From: Linnemannia hyalina
Taxonomy: Eukaryota > Mortierellomycota > Mortierellomycetes > Mortierellales > Mortierellaceae
NCBI GenBank assembly: GCA_019671135.1
Contig: JAHRHY010000004.1
Location: 558,001 to 622,000, forward strand
DNA: 64,000 bases
Direction of reading: 5' to 3'
This document shows positions 36,515 through 47,541 of the stretch, piece after piece (the first letter of the stretch is position 1; each line of letters opens with the position of its first letter). The translations under genes were made by a program, and so were the position numbers. The notes under the pieces were generated by a model, which worked only from the letters and a program-made list of their open reading frames with translations, did no database searches and was not told where the DNA came from.

Positions 36515-38377
36515 TCACTTTTCAGCAGAGCGAGTAGCAGACGGAGCAAAAAGGGGCGTCGGTGCAGACGTTGCTGTTGCTACTACTGTTGGCGTCTTAG
36601 GTGTAGGAAGATCGGGACGGGGGTTGCTGGAGAGCCGCCTTGCCGATATTTGTTCCTGCAGCATCCGCATCTGGTCCCGGAGCGCATTGACTTGCTCTTG
36701 AACGTAGGGAGGCATGGGTGATGTTGGCGAAAGAGGAGGGGCGTTCGTTGATCCTAGCCGTCCCTCTAGGTATGTCGGGTCCTAGTATTTTCCTTCGAGG
36801 TGGGAATAATTAGGTCCGTCTTTTTATCCTTGCGCCTGTGCATCGTCGTTATTATCGCTGAGGGGTCGACTGGACTGGGACTTTTCGGTATTCTCTTTGG
36901 TGACCTCGTGTTCGACCTTCTTCTTCCTGCTCCATCTGCCAGTTCTCTTTCCCAATAAGAACGTGTATAACACAAGAACGAAAGTCCCAACAACAATCCC
37001 AACAATCCCTCCTGTCGAAAGTACGATCGGTTCCGGGGCAGCTGGAGGAGGTGGTGGGGAGGTCGATGCCATAGGGCTCTGCCACAATGACCTGTGAAAC
37101 AGTGCGATTGTACTCTATTCCTTCATAATTGCCATTGCCAAACGCATAGATGGTTCCTTGACTTTTGACCAACGCAAACGCCGAGGGTCCGAGCTCGTGC
37201 CAGTCGCCGATTGAGACAAAGAAATCCATGTCGATCAGTGTGGTTGGGCTCAAAGTCGCAAATCCTTGGTCGATAGCGGTGTTGGGATCAGTTATCGTAA
37301 GGGTTATAGAGACTTCGCCTGCGAATGCTATATCGGGTTTCTATCAAGTGGAATGCAAACGTTGAAGCACACGTTAGTTGAAAATAATACGTAAAGCGAT
37401 CCACCTAACATAATTTACATAGCCTACTTACTTTCTCTGGACAGACTAGCATCAAGGTCTCGTTGAGAAAATATACGATTGGCAGTGGAGATCCATAACA
37501 CTCGGCTGCCTGGGTCGTGTTGTAGCTTGTGCTGACAGGGGTTGATGGACTGGTGGTGGTGGAGTTGAGGGGGAGTCCCGTGAGGTAAGTCCTATAGTTT
37601 TCACTCACTCCCTCGCCGTAGGTATAAAGGTGATCGTTGCCGATTGCGACTGTGAGTAACTTTCTCCCATGAAGAGTGGCATTCTATTGAAAACAGAGAT
37701 GGGTGTGCGTTTGTATTGCACAAGATGAAGAATACAATGCAGTTGCTCTAGGATCACAACGAAAACAAACACAAAGGTACAAAATGTTTAGGTAAATGAC
37801 ACGTTACCATCGTCCAAGCAGCCGTAGTTGCAAGAATTCCTGTAGGATCGTTCACAGTCGCAAGGCTGACGACATTATTCGTGTCGGAGATGGACGCATG
37901 GACAAGGACCTTGGTGGCCCCAGTCTTGACATATCCGAGAGAGAATCTTGTAAACCCGCCCAACCAAGTGTACCCTTCCACTGTGATGTTCATCCATGCT
38001 CCCGTGCCCTGGTAATTGAAGCCAGGGTCCATCGATCCATTAGGGTCGTAACGAACTCCAAAAGGCACCATGGTTGTCACCGATGGCGAGCCTCCCGTGG
38101 TTCGACCAAACATCGTAAAGACGCCCTGCTCGTTGTATGCGCACGAGTAGTCGACGCCTTTGGCTGCGTTAGGGTATCCTGCTAGTTTTGAACTGTCGAA
38201 CGTGGAGATGGTGGTCCAAGTGATGTTGGTAGACGAGGCTGGGTTGGTGTTGGACCGGAAAAGGATGGCGTGCTCGGGCTTGGCGTTGTTGGGACCGTAG
38301 CCTTCGGCAAACGCTAAACCATAAAAAGCTGTAACGCCTGGGTCTTTAGTTATGCATATGGTGTCGATGAGTCCCAT
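36515..38377 (-). pseudogene. A5: recently broken member of the MG-start membrane family
   Basis: Exon 1 (38377-37808) is open: MGLIDTICITKDPG, NEQGVFTMFGRTTGG and LVHASISDTNNVV. Exon 2 (37684-37433) is open and in phase, with GNDHLYTYGEG and FLNETLMLVCPEK. Exon 3 starts at 37340 (TITDPNTAIDQG) but loses frame at about 37060 in a C/A-rich run, between AEPYGI and PPPPPAAPEPIV. The other frame then gives the membrane helix (GIVGIVVGTFVLVLYTFLLG), basic residues GRWSRKKK and a tail. The tail is interrupted by TAA at 36824 and TAG about 45 nt later, before QEQVNALRDQMRMLQEQ and SSNPRPDLP. Exons 1 and 2 look fresh, so decay is recent. A truncated secreted ectodomain is conceivable. Confidence 0.75.
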
Positions 38378-39820
38378 GCTGTGGCGCAATGTTGTGGCGC
38401 AATGTTGTTGCTGGTTTTGGTGCTGATGGCGGGTGATGGCCTTCGGGTAAGGTTGTTGAATGAGAGTTGGTGAATGAGAGTTGGTGAATGAGAGAAGGAA
38501 TTGTGCGGATGGAGTGAACAAGAGTTGGTAAAATAGAGGGAGGAAACAAACAAGACCGAGAAGGGTCCAGGAAAAGTCGTGCATAGTTTTAGTTTTCCTT
38601 TCCCTACCGTGAGCCCATACCATGCATGGTGCAGGACAGGGGTGAGCAGCAAAAGATTTTGCTTAGCCGTCTACTTCAGATTGTTTAACGAGGGGCAATT
38701 AGTCGTCTTGGCCTTGCAGACGTCCATCGTTGAGGCAATGTTTTTTATTCTTCTTTATCGATCTCTTGGTCCTTGTCTAGTACCTGGCACCTCCAGAAAC
38801 GAGCAATTGGTCCGAGAGAGGGATCTTCGACGCGAAATTTGTCTAATGGTAATCAAAATGCCGTACCTGAATAAAGTATCTTCAACTGAGTTTGAGAGCT
38901 GGCGCTGAAGAGAAGACCGCAAACGTTTATTTTCCTCTGGACCCGTTCTCGCAATCCGATCAACATAGTACACCAGCGCGTGTATCTTTTTTCAATTGTG
39001 CAAGACTGTGCAAGAGTATACTGCACTCACTGGGCACAATCCTCTTTGCTGGGGGTACAGGGGGACTGTACCTCTCCACTTCCGATTGAGCGGGACTAAG
39101 GAGTCCTATCATCAGTAGCTGTAGTGCATCTCACGACCTCTCATCAGGTCTCCTCTAATACACAAAGACAATCAGACTGTTGTTAGCGGTGCATTTTAGA
39201 GACAATCCATTGCATGCTCAAGGACAAAGCGGGAGGTATCAAGTGCCAGCGACATGTCTGTGGTCGCTGTGGTTTTACCCATTCCTCTCTTGCCACTCAA
39301 TCCTCCTTCATTTCACCTCTCGTTCTTTTACTCTCCTCTTTCCACCAGCCCCTGCTTTATTTTCACTCTTGGTCACTCATCACTCTTTTTTCTTTCACTC
39401 TCCGCTGCCAGCACTGTGCAGGAACGACCACCGTTCCCAGTGAAGAGTCCACGAATAAAAGTTCCTCCTCTTTCCTTTCTTCAGGGTGCAAAGGACGATC
39501 ACAAACCTTCGAGTTCCTTGTCAGTGTGCATTGATACTGTCCCTGCCCCTCTTGTTCATTCTTATACAACTACGTATTCTTTCTTGTCACTATTGGCCAC
39601 CCAAGGCACGACTCGTCCGGCGCGCGCTGGCACTTTGGCCAGTTCATCCACGCTACCGTCCAGTACAAGAGTGAGTGCAGTGCCCTTGAACCGAGGAACG
39701 ACTTCCTTCCTGTAGGCGATATCACTGCACTCAGTTCTAGAACGACAAGTGGGTGGTAGCTTACACAACCCCCTCGTCTCTCTTTCTTCCCTTTTCAACA
39801 ACAAAAACACGATTTCCACT
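38378..39820. other. intergenic stretch upstream of A5
   Basis: About 1.4 kb with no gene supported. Pyrimidine-rich stretches at 39290-39420 and 39770-39800 resemble gene leaders, and the second directly precedes the remnant at 39821. Confidence 0.4.
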
Positions 39821-40085
39821 ATGCCACGATCGTCTAAGCATGTGTTCCGCGAAAACGACCTAGGGCGAGAGCACTGCCTACGTGCCATCGTGGCCCTGCC
39901 TCAAGCTATACCTGCTGATTTCCTCGAGGCAATGGAGCGGGAATACGTCAAGCAGCCACAGCTGTGTCAAATGATCGTCACTACGCTCGCTGACAGTCAC
40001 CAACGCTGATCAGGAGCAGTTACAAGTTCCTGAATGCAGTGGCCAGAAGTGGGGCAAAGATTGATATGGTCAACCTCTCCATCCA
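39821..40085 (+). pseudogene. 5' remnant of an unrecognised gene
   Basis: After a leader-like CT-rich stretch, a frame opens MPRSSKHVFREN and reads 62 codons to TGA at about 40009. A second frame continues directly as YKFLNAVARSGAKIDMV to about 40080, then dissolves into a T-rich run (40087-40130). The abrupt switch between two coding-like frames suggests a frameshifted gene whose 3' part is gone. The family is not recognised. Confidence 0.4.
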
Positions 40086-40243
40086 ATTGTTTTTTTATTT
40101 TTTTATTTTTTATTTTTTATTTTTAATTTTGCATGAGCCTTATGCATCCGTCTACCATATTCAGGACGGAAGGAAATTTTGAATGTCGCTGATACTCGGT
40201 ATAGATGTGCCATAGTCAGATTGAATGTCCTCCTGTCCGGCCC

Positions 40244-41262
40244 ATAGCATGCCCTAAATCTGCTGACTTTGACCGACCTTGATCCTCCTGGACTTCAGTT
40301 CCTCCATTTTTCGGCGATAAGCAAATACAGGTTGGTAAAGCAATTGCCTGTTCACAACTAGATCCTTGTCCTCCAAGGCAGGAGGGAGGACCCTATTGTT
40401 TGATGCAGGAGCGTCGAATTGATCTTGACGTCCAGAATCATGATGCATGGCTGTATTGGTGGCGACTAAAGTGAGTCAGGCCCGTAATATCCCACAAAGC
40501 GCCGCCGTATTGGCCTCACCGGGGTCATCCAGACATATATTTCCTCGAAAGATGAAACGCCAAACTCGTCCAGAATCGACTGTAAGTGTTAGGAATCGGG
40601 TTTCGGTATGGTAGACAGTGCTGTGAAAACATGTGGCATGGAGTTCCTTGTCTTTGGTCGAATACAGGTTGTTGAGCGCGAGCATAAGGTCAGATCCTGT
40701 GGGAGGAGAGTTGTCGACAGGGAAAGGGGACTCTTGTCACACCCAATTACTTTCTCTTGACACTCTCTGGCGTAGTTGAGGAAGCAGAACTTGTTGTCCA
40801 AGTACGAGTGAAGGAAAGTTAGATCAAAGACGGTCGGATGATTTTCATTGACGAGAGCTTCTAACGATTGTTGGGCGTCTCTCGCATGAAGTTTGCTAGG
40901 CGGAGAGTGACTTCTTGATCTCTTCCGGTTTTCTGTAGAACAGCATCCTGATCAACTTTCCTTGTGTCATTTCAACGAGTGTGGATACATCCTTGGTGGT
41001 CATGAGCTTAGCGGCAGTAGCAGCGGACGAGTTGGGGACCTTCTTGTTCGTCGGCCACAAGATCTGGGCAGAGCACGATCCCCAAATGTGATAAATAGAT
41101 CGGTGAACTGATCGAAGGCTGAATAAAGTCGCATAGCCGGCGGAAGACGTCCGGCCTCTGTCCACCAGTGACGGATATTTCCTCCGGCAGATCACATGTA
41201 TGAATCGTCGTCATCCTCATCCTCGTCCTTTTCGTGGTCGTCACAGCCGTCATGGCCATTCA
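40244..41262 (-). pseudogene. decayed multi-exon gene, family not recognised
   Basis: Coding-like pieces on the minus strand run from an acidic stretch (DHEKDEDEDDDDSYM) near 41200. They continue through LMTTKDVSTLVEMTQGK (about 40990) and HARDAQQSLEALVNEN (about 40880) to LDNKFCFLNYARECQEK (about 40790). A GTAATTG...CCACAG intron-like gap follows, then LNNLYSTKDKELHATCFH, VDSGRVWRFIFRGN and DLVVNRQLLYQPVFAYRRK. The pieces lie in different frames and an in-frame stop follows SYM, so at least three disruptions are needed to join them. It may be one gene with the remnant at 39821 inverted, but nothing proves it. Confidence 0.45.
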
Positions 41263-42216
41263 TTTCCTCCTTTGTAGTCTCTTGGTCTCCTCCAACAGTA
41301 TGGGATCCCGGCTGCTCCTTTAATGATCTAGAAATGAACTTTGTGTAACGAGGTACTTTGATGTGACCTTAGTGCACACACTGAGGCAAGCTGGACTGCA
41401 TTTGACCCCTTGGACACGAACAAATGGGACATACGCGTTTTCAGTATCAATGATATGACGGAAAAGCATTGTCGCTCACCAGAACAGAGAGGTATAAACC
41501 CTCTTCTCTCTCTCTCCCACCTTCTCTCTTTTCCCTTTCTTTCCTTCTTTCTTTTGCATTTTCTCTCTTAAACTTCCTCCATCCCCTCTATCTTTCCTCC
41601 TTTCTTTTCTCTCTTTCGTTCTTTCTTTTTTCCTGTCCTACCCTTTCATGCCTCGATTCAAGGCCCTCCACACCCATCTACACATCCTACACTCGACTCA
41701 TCGTCATGGAAGACGGTATTCTCAACAACCAACCAACCCCCACCGCACAATCCTGACCAATCCACCCCGCCCTATCACTTGTAACGAGTTCGGGACAAGG
41801 AAGAGAGAGGCGAAATGGCGAAGAGATGAACAGACGAGCACCAACGAGGCCACGAAGAACAAATACTAGAGAACATGTCTTTTTATTAACGAAAAAGTAA
41901 CTATGAAGGAAGGAAGGAAGTTGGTTGTGAGTGATGGTTTGGTATTTTTAATGTGGTGATTGCATCCAGCCAGACGCTAAAACAAAAAGAAGTAAAAAAA
42001 CCAGCCAAAAGAAGCAATGAACAAACAAAAAAAGAAGCAAGGAACAAAAAATAAAAGAAGCAAAGAACAAAAAATAAAAGAAGCAAGGAACAAACAAAAA
42101 AAAAGAACAGGAAATGAAGAAGAAGAGCAAAGAACAAAAAAAAGGGGGGCAAGCTCTCAGTTGCCTACAATGCCTCATAGTGCCATAAAAAAAAAGAAAG
42201 CTCGCATTGAGCGGGG

Positions 42217-42330
42217 GCCTCAGATTTTGTGCAGGTGTCATCATAGGCATAGCGCCTCAGACTTGGTGCAAGTGCCATTATAGGCATGGTGCCTAAGACT
42301 TGCTGCAACTATCATCATAGGCATATAGCC
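42217..42330. repeat. 37-bp tandem repeat, three units (left arm)
   Basis: Three imperfect units begin CCTCAGATT, CCTCAGACTT and CCTAAGACTT, and each contains CAT-ATAGGCAT. The mirror copy is at about 46380-46493. Confidence 0.75.
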
Positions 42331-42700
42331 TCTCCCATCCTAACAAAAAGAAGACATGCAATGACACATAGATTAGCACCCCCATTACGTCTTCCTCCAA
42401 CAGCATATGTCAGTGCTGGGAGGGCCAGACGCCCCCAAGGCGACCACCATGCCGGCGCACCCACTCCCTTGACACGGCCAAGCACGCGGCCACCCATGCC
42501 AAGTCGGGATTGCGGACACTTAGGTATGAGGGGGAGGGAGGTTGTGACTCCTCTTGACCCCTTCCTGATAGCCTCTTGTCACTAAAGTAATACGACGGTA
42601 AGTAAGTTTTGTGATTAATAAAACGTTTGTGCCACCAAAATTATGTCTCGAGAAAATATAACCAACCCACGCACGCACCAACTTTCTTTCCAGTTGCTTG

Positions 42701-42757
42701 AAGGGAAGGGAAGGGAAGGGAAGGGAAGGGAAGGGAAGGGAAGGGAAGGGAAGGGAG
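42701..42757. repeat. GGGAA pentanucleotide microsatellite (left arm)
   Basis: About 11 AAGGG units. The mirror copy at 45953-46009 has the same length. Confidence 0.95.
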
Positions 42758-42786
42758 GTATTCATCTTACCAGGTATCGGTCTACA

Positions 42787-43256
42787 CGGCAGGGGCGGGT
42801 GCAAGGAGGGCATCACTTCCTCCTAACACCCTTTCATCTCGGCAGCGGCGCGGGTGCAAGGAGGGAGTCACTTCCTCCTAGCACCCTTTCATCTTGGCTA
42901 GGGCGGGTGCCAGGAGGGTCTCATTTCCTCCTAACACCCCTTCATCCTAGCAGGGGCGGGTGCCAGGAGGGGCTCAATCCCTCCTAACACCCTTTCATCT
43001 TGACTGGGGAGGGTGCAAGGAGGGGTCTTATTCCTCCTAACACCCTTTCATCCCGCAGGGGGAGGGTGTAAGGAGGAGCAACGCTCGACTCTACTTACAC
43101 CCTTTCATCTCGGCAGGGGCGGGTGTAAGGAGGAGCACCGCTCGACTCTACTTACACCCTTTCATCTCGGCAAGGGGAGGGTGTAAGGAGGAGCAATGCT
43201 CGACTCTACTTACATCCTCTCTCCTTGATGGACCCAGGCATGAGGGTGAGGAGGGG
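42787..43256. repeat. hairpin minisatellite, eight to nine units of 52-58 bp (left arm)
   Basis: Each unit has a GGGTGCAAGGAGG-type half and, after 8-20 bases, a CCTCCTAACACCC-type half, which pair as a roughly 13-bp stem. In the last three units the stem is GGGTGTAAG/CTTACACCC and the loop reads about AGGAGCAACGCTCGACTCTA. Units are separated by a constant TTTCATCTCGGCAGGGG-like spacer. Confidence 0.88.
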
Positions 43257-44100
43257 GTCAATTCCTCCATGCACCTTCCCTTGCCCTAAAGAGATACGGA
43301 TGACAGCAATTAAATATCTGATGATCAGTATATAGTATACACGTAACCATGATGACACAATCACTCAAGGACAAAGGGGCGGGAGAGCGTGGGCACTGAT
43401 AACCGTGGAGTTGTGTAAAGACGTAAGGAAGGAAGCAAGAGAACGTGGGAACTGGAAACCGTCCGTGGAGTTGTGTAAAGAAGGGGAAGAAGGAACCTAA
43501 AAGGCAGCACGAACGCAACGCTCACCCCCACAAACAAAGACAAGGAAGGAACAAACGAAAGCAAGCCAAACGCGCAACCCATACGCGATAACTCAAAAAA
43601 GAAAGAAGCCGGAGAGCGTGGGAACTGGGAAAGGACAAGGAGAGCTTAAAGAACGCAAGGGACAAGATAAGCAGCGCGGACGCAAACGCTCACCACAGAA
43701 AAAGGCGAGGAAGGAACAAAACGAAAGCAAGACTTGTGCTGCAGCACAGAAACTCGAAGAAGGAAGGAAGAAGCTAGGACAAAACAACGCACACGCGCAC
43801 TCAACAACGAGAAACAACGAAGAAAGGAAAGTAGGACGGGAAAGAAAGTGTGGGAGAGGAAATACAACGAGAAACAGATACACACACCCTCGTCCGTTTC
43901 TGTTCTTTAGAAAGGAAGGGGAGGGAAGGGGAGGGAAGGGAAGGGAAAGAGAGGAAAGGGAAGGGAAGGAAAGGAAGGTGAGTTTCTTACCAGGCCAGTG
44001 GCGGTTTCCAGACGGTAGAGGGGTGACAAGAGGAGGGGCCAAAGAGGAGTGAAGAAGAAAAAGAAGAAAACAAAACAACAGTTTTGGTCGGGGAGATTGC

Positions 44101-44122
44101 CTTTTATACCACGTGGCACGTG
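44101..44122 (-). promoter_or_regulatory. outward-facing promoter-like site, left arm
   Basis: On the minus strand, two adjacent CACGTG boxes are followed by TATAAAAG and a T/C-rich leader. It is the mirror image of 44588-44609. Confidence 0.5.
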
Positions 44123-44273
44123 CAAGCAGCAAATATGACTGCGTCATTTTGGGTGGCAAAGAGCAAGGGCGAGTGCGTGTGTAACTAGAGGGGTGGTTGA
44201 CAGGGCTCTCAAAAAGGAAGTATACTTAAAGGCTTACCATGCATTATCGGATATTCTCGTTTCTCTAAACGCA

Positions 44274-44436
44274 AGACCCTCTCCATTGAGCACCAACCAA
44301 CCTTTCTCTGGCTCTTGTTTCATTTGTCATACATTGCCTCTCTCCGCACCTCTTCTTTCCCTATCTTCATGCCTCTTCTGTCCTTCTCCAAGGAAAGGGT
44401 GGTTGCATGGTCAATGGAGTCCATGATAGAAGGTCC
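44274..44436. other. 163-nt loop of the palindrome
   Basis: The unpaired centre. Its two edges are still distantly inverted relatives (CCATTGAGCACCAACCAACC against CCATTGACCATGCAACCACC), so older, diverged palindrome sequence survives at the centre while the arms are the same. Confidence 0.85.
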
Positions 44437-44587
44437 TGCGTTTAGAGAAACGAGAATATCCGATAATGCATGGTAAGCCTTTAAGTATACTTCCTTTTTG
44501 AGAGCCCTGTCAACCACCCCTCTAGTTACACACGCACTCGCCCTTGCTCTTTGCCACCCAAAATGACGCAGTCATATTTGCTGCTTG

Positions 44588-44609
44588 CACGTGCCACGTG
44601 GTATAAAAG
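44588..44609 (+). promoter_or_regulatory. outward-facing promoter-like site, right arm
   Basis: CACGTG at 44588-44593 and 44595-44600 (two E-box/G-box cores) is followed directly by TATAAAAG at 44602-44609 and a T/C-rich stretch typical of leaders in this genome. No convincing coding region follows. Confidence 0.5.
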
Positions 44610-45453
44610 GCAATCTCCCCGACCAAAACTGTTGTTTTGTTTTCTTCTTTTTCTTCTTCACTCCTCTTTGGCCCCTCCTCTTGTCACCCCTCTACCGTCT
44701 GGAAACCGCCACTGGCCTGGTAAGAAACTCACCTTCCTTTCCTTCCCTTCCCTTTCCTCTCTTTCCCTTCCCTTCCCTCCCCTTCCCTCCCCTTCCTTTC
44801 TAAAGAACAGAAACGGACGAGGGTGTGTGTATCTGTTTCTCGTTGTATTTCCTCTCCCACACTTTCTTTCCCGTCCTACTTTCCTTTCTTCGTTGTTTCT
44901 CGTTGTTGAGTGCGCGTGTGCGTTGTTTTGTCCTAGCTTCTTCCTTCCTTCTTCGAGTTTCTGTGCTGCAGCACAAGTCTTGCTTTCGTTTTGTTCCTTC
45001 CTCGCCTTTTTCTGTGGTGAGCGTTTGCGTCCGCGCTGCTTATCTTGTCCCTTGCGTTCTTTAAGCTCTCCTTGTCCTTTCCCAGTTCCCACGCTCTCCG
45101 GCTTCTTTCTTTTTTGAGTTATCGCGTATGGGTTGCGCGTTTGGCTTGCTTTCGTTTGTTCCTTCCTTGTCTTTGTTTGTGGGGGTGAGCGTTGCGTTCG
45201 TGCTGCCTTTTAGGTTCCTTCTTCCCCTTCTTTACACAACTCCACGGACGGTTTCCAGTTCCCACGTTCTCTTGCTTCCTTCCTTACGTCTTTACACAAC
45301 TCCACGGTTATCAGTGCCCACGCTCTCCCGCCCCTTTGTCCTTGAGTGATTGTGTCATCATGGTTACGTGTATACTATATACTGATCATCAGATATTTAA
45401 TTGCTGTCATCCGTATCTCTTTAGGGCAAGGGAAGGTGCATGGAGGAATTGAC

Positions 45454-45923
45454 CCCCTCCTCACCCTCATGCCTGGGTCCATCAAGGAGAGAGGATGTAA
45501 GTAGAGTCGAGCATTGCTCCTCCTTACACCCTCCCCTTGCCGAGATGAAAGGGTGTAAGTAGAGTCGAGCGGTGCTCCTCCTTACACCCGCCCCTGCCGA
45601 GATGAAAGGGTGTAAGTAGAGTCGAGCGTTGCTCCTCCTTACACCCTCCCCCTGCGGGATGAAAGGGTGTTAGGAGGAATAAGACCCCTCCTTGCACCCT
45701 CCCCAGTCAAGATGAAAGGGTGTTAGGAGGGATTGAGCCCCTCCTGGCACCCGCCCCTGCTAGGATGAAGGGGTGTTAGGAGGAAATGAGACCCTCCTGG
45801 CACCCGCCCTAGCCAAGATGAAAGGGTGCTAGGAGGAAGTGACTCCCTCCTTGCACCCGCGCCGCTGCCGAGATGAAAGGGTGTTAGGAGGAAGTGATGC
45901 CCTCCTTGCACCCGCCCCTGCCG
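45454..45923. repeat. hairpin minisatellite (right arm)
   Basis: Mirror copy of 42787-43256, with the same unit number and sequence. Confidence 0.88.
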
Positions 45924-45952
45924 TGTAGACCGATACCTGGTAAGATGAATAC

Positions 45953-46009
45953 CTCCCTTCCCTTCCCTTCCCTTCCCTTCCCTTCCCTTCCCTTCCCTTC
46001 CCTTCCCTT
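45953..46009. repeat. CCCTT microsatellite (right arm)
   Basis: Mirror copy of the GGGAA run at 42701-42757. Confidence 0.95.
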
Positions 46010-47052
46010 CAAGCAACTGGAAAGAAAGTTGGTGCGTGCGTGGGTTGGTTATATTTTCTCGAGACATAATTTTGGTGGCACAAACGTTTTATTAATCACA
46101 AAACTTACTTACCGTCGTATTACTTTAGTGACAAGAGGCTATCAGGAAGGGGTCAAGAGGAGTCACAACCTCCCTCCCCCTCATACCTAAGTGTCCGCAA
46201 TCCCGACTTGGCATGGGTGGCCGCGTGCTTGGCCGTGTCAAGGGAGTGGGTGCGCCGGCATGGTGGTCGCCTTGGGGGCGTCTGGCCCTCCCAGCACTGA
46301 CATATGCTGTTGGAGGAAGACGTAATGGGGGTGCTAATCTATGTGTCATTGCATGTCTTCTTTTTGTTAGGATGGGAGAGGCTATATGCCTATGATGATA
46401 GTTGCAGCAAGTCTTAGGCACCATGCCTATAATGGCACTTGCACCAAGTCTGAGGCGCTATGCCTATGATGACACCTGCACAAAATCTGAGGCCCCCGCT
46501 CAATGCGAGCTTTCTTTTTTTTTATGGCACTATGAGGCATTGTAGGCAACTGAGAGCTTGCCCCCCTTTTTTTTGTTCTTTGCTCTTCTTCTTCATTTCC
46601 TGTTCTTTTTTTTTGTTTGTTCCTTGCTTCTTTTATTTTTTGTTCTTTGCTTCTTTTATTTTTTGTTCCTTGCTTCTTTTTTTGTTTGTTCATTGCTTCT
46701 TTTGGCTGGTTTTTTTACTTCTTTTTGTTTTAGCGTCTGGCTGGATGCAATCACCACATTAAAAATACCAAACCATCACTCACAACCAACTTCCTTCCTT
46801 CCTTCATAGTTACTTTTTCGTTAATAAAAAGACATGTTCTCTAGTATTTGTTCTTCGTGGCCTCGTTGGTGCTCGTCTGTTCATCTCTTCGCCATTTCGC
46901 CTCTCTCTTCCTTGTCCCGAACTCGTTACAAGTGATAGGGCGGGGTGGATTGGTCAGGATTGTGCGGTGGGGGTTGGTTGGTTGTTGAGAATACCGTCTT
47001 CCATGACGATGAGTCGAGTGTAGGATGTGTAGATGGGTGTGGAGGGCCTTGA

Positions 47053-47541
47053 CTCGCTCGAAGGTCGAGGCCCCCATTCTTGGCAATTAATTGATTGTAC
47101 CTGAACTGGGGTTGAAATTAAGCATTCTCACTCTGTCTCACATCATTACACACATTCTCACAGAGTCAGTCAAAAGGGGGAGTCCAAACGCATGTACCAG
47201 GAGCGGCGACTGGCCAAAATGCGTATCAAGCAACACTCGATTCTTTTTTGTTTGCTTTTCCAAAATGCTGATCTTATTAACTCCTCAGCACTGCATATAT
47301 CATGGAGCCTCTTAAAGTCTGGTACAAAGAAAGAAAGGGAAGGGAAGGAATAGGGAACAAAGGGAACAAAGGAAAGGAGCAGTACTATGCGTCAGGGCTT
47401 TGGATTAGTTATTATCCAGCTCTCATCATGAAGTTTGTCACTTTAAATCGTCCAGAGTTAGATATGCGTTGTTTTTATTTCACGAAGAAAAAAAAAACGC
47501 GCGCGGGAGGGTGTAGGTGAACTTACACGTTTTTATTCTTT
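47053..47541. other. stretch between palindrome and A6
   Basis: About 490 bases. No gene is supported. It has GGGAAC/GGAAAG-type A/G-rich words at 47325-47375 and is otherwise unremarkable. Confidence 0.4.

Larger units (their letters stand above)
41658..44273. repeat. left arm of a 5.4-kb palindrome
   Basis: The reverse complement of 44437-47052, without a mismatch in any stretch I compared; paired positions sum to 88710. It contains (outside to centre) an unrecognised 5'-leader-like segment, A-rich repeats, a 37-bp tandem triplet, a GGGAA microsatellite, a hairpin minisatellite, CT/GA-rich DNA and a promoter-like site pointing outward. No credible protein gene was found. The outer boundary lies in GCCTCGA...TCAAGGCC, which occurs at both ends with different spacing. 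Confidence 0.95.
44437..47052. repeat. right arm of the 5.4-kb palindrome
   Basis: Exact mirror of 41658-44273 in the stretches compared. Reading outward (plus strand) it has the E-box/TATA site, a CT-rich leader, a possible splice donor (CTGGCCTGGTAAGAAAC near 44716), pyrimidine-rich DNA, the hairpin minisatellite, the CCCTT microsatellite and the A/T-rich end. Reading frames up to 188 codons occur but are low-complexity and occur identically in both arms. Confidence 0.95.

Noticed and set aside
42787..43256. Regular repeat-spacer array as a CRISPR
   Set aside because: Units are head-to-tail with diverged stems and no unique spacers, there are no cas genes, and the surrounding genome is eukaryotic.
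44551..45117. 188-codon frame in the right palindrome arm and its mirror at 43593-44159
   Set aside because: It starts upstream of the TATA-like box, is low-complexity, overlaps frames on the other strand, and occurs identically in both arms, so identity is no evidence of selection.
41658..47052. Palindrome dismissed as a pure assembly artefact
   Set aside because: Not adopted as the main reading because the centre is asymmetric and diverged and the outer junctions differ. It remains a possibility to test with long reads.
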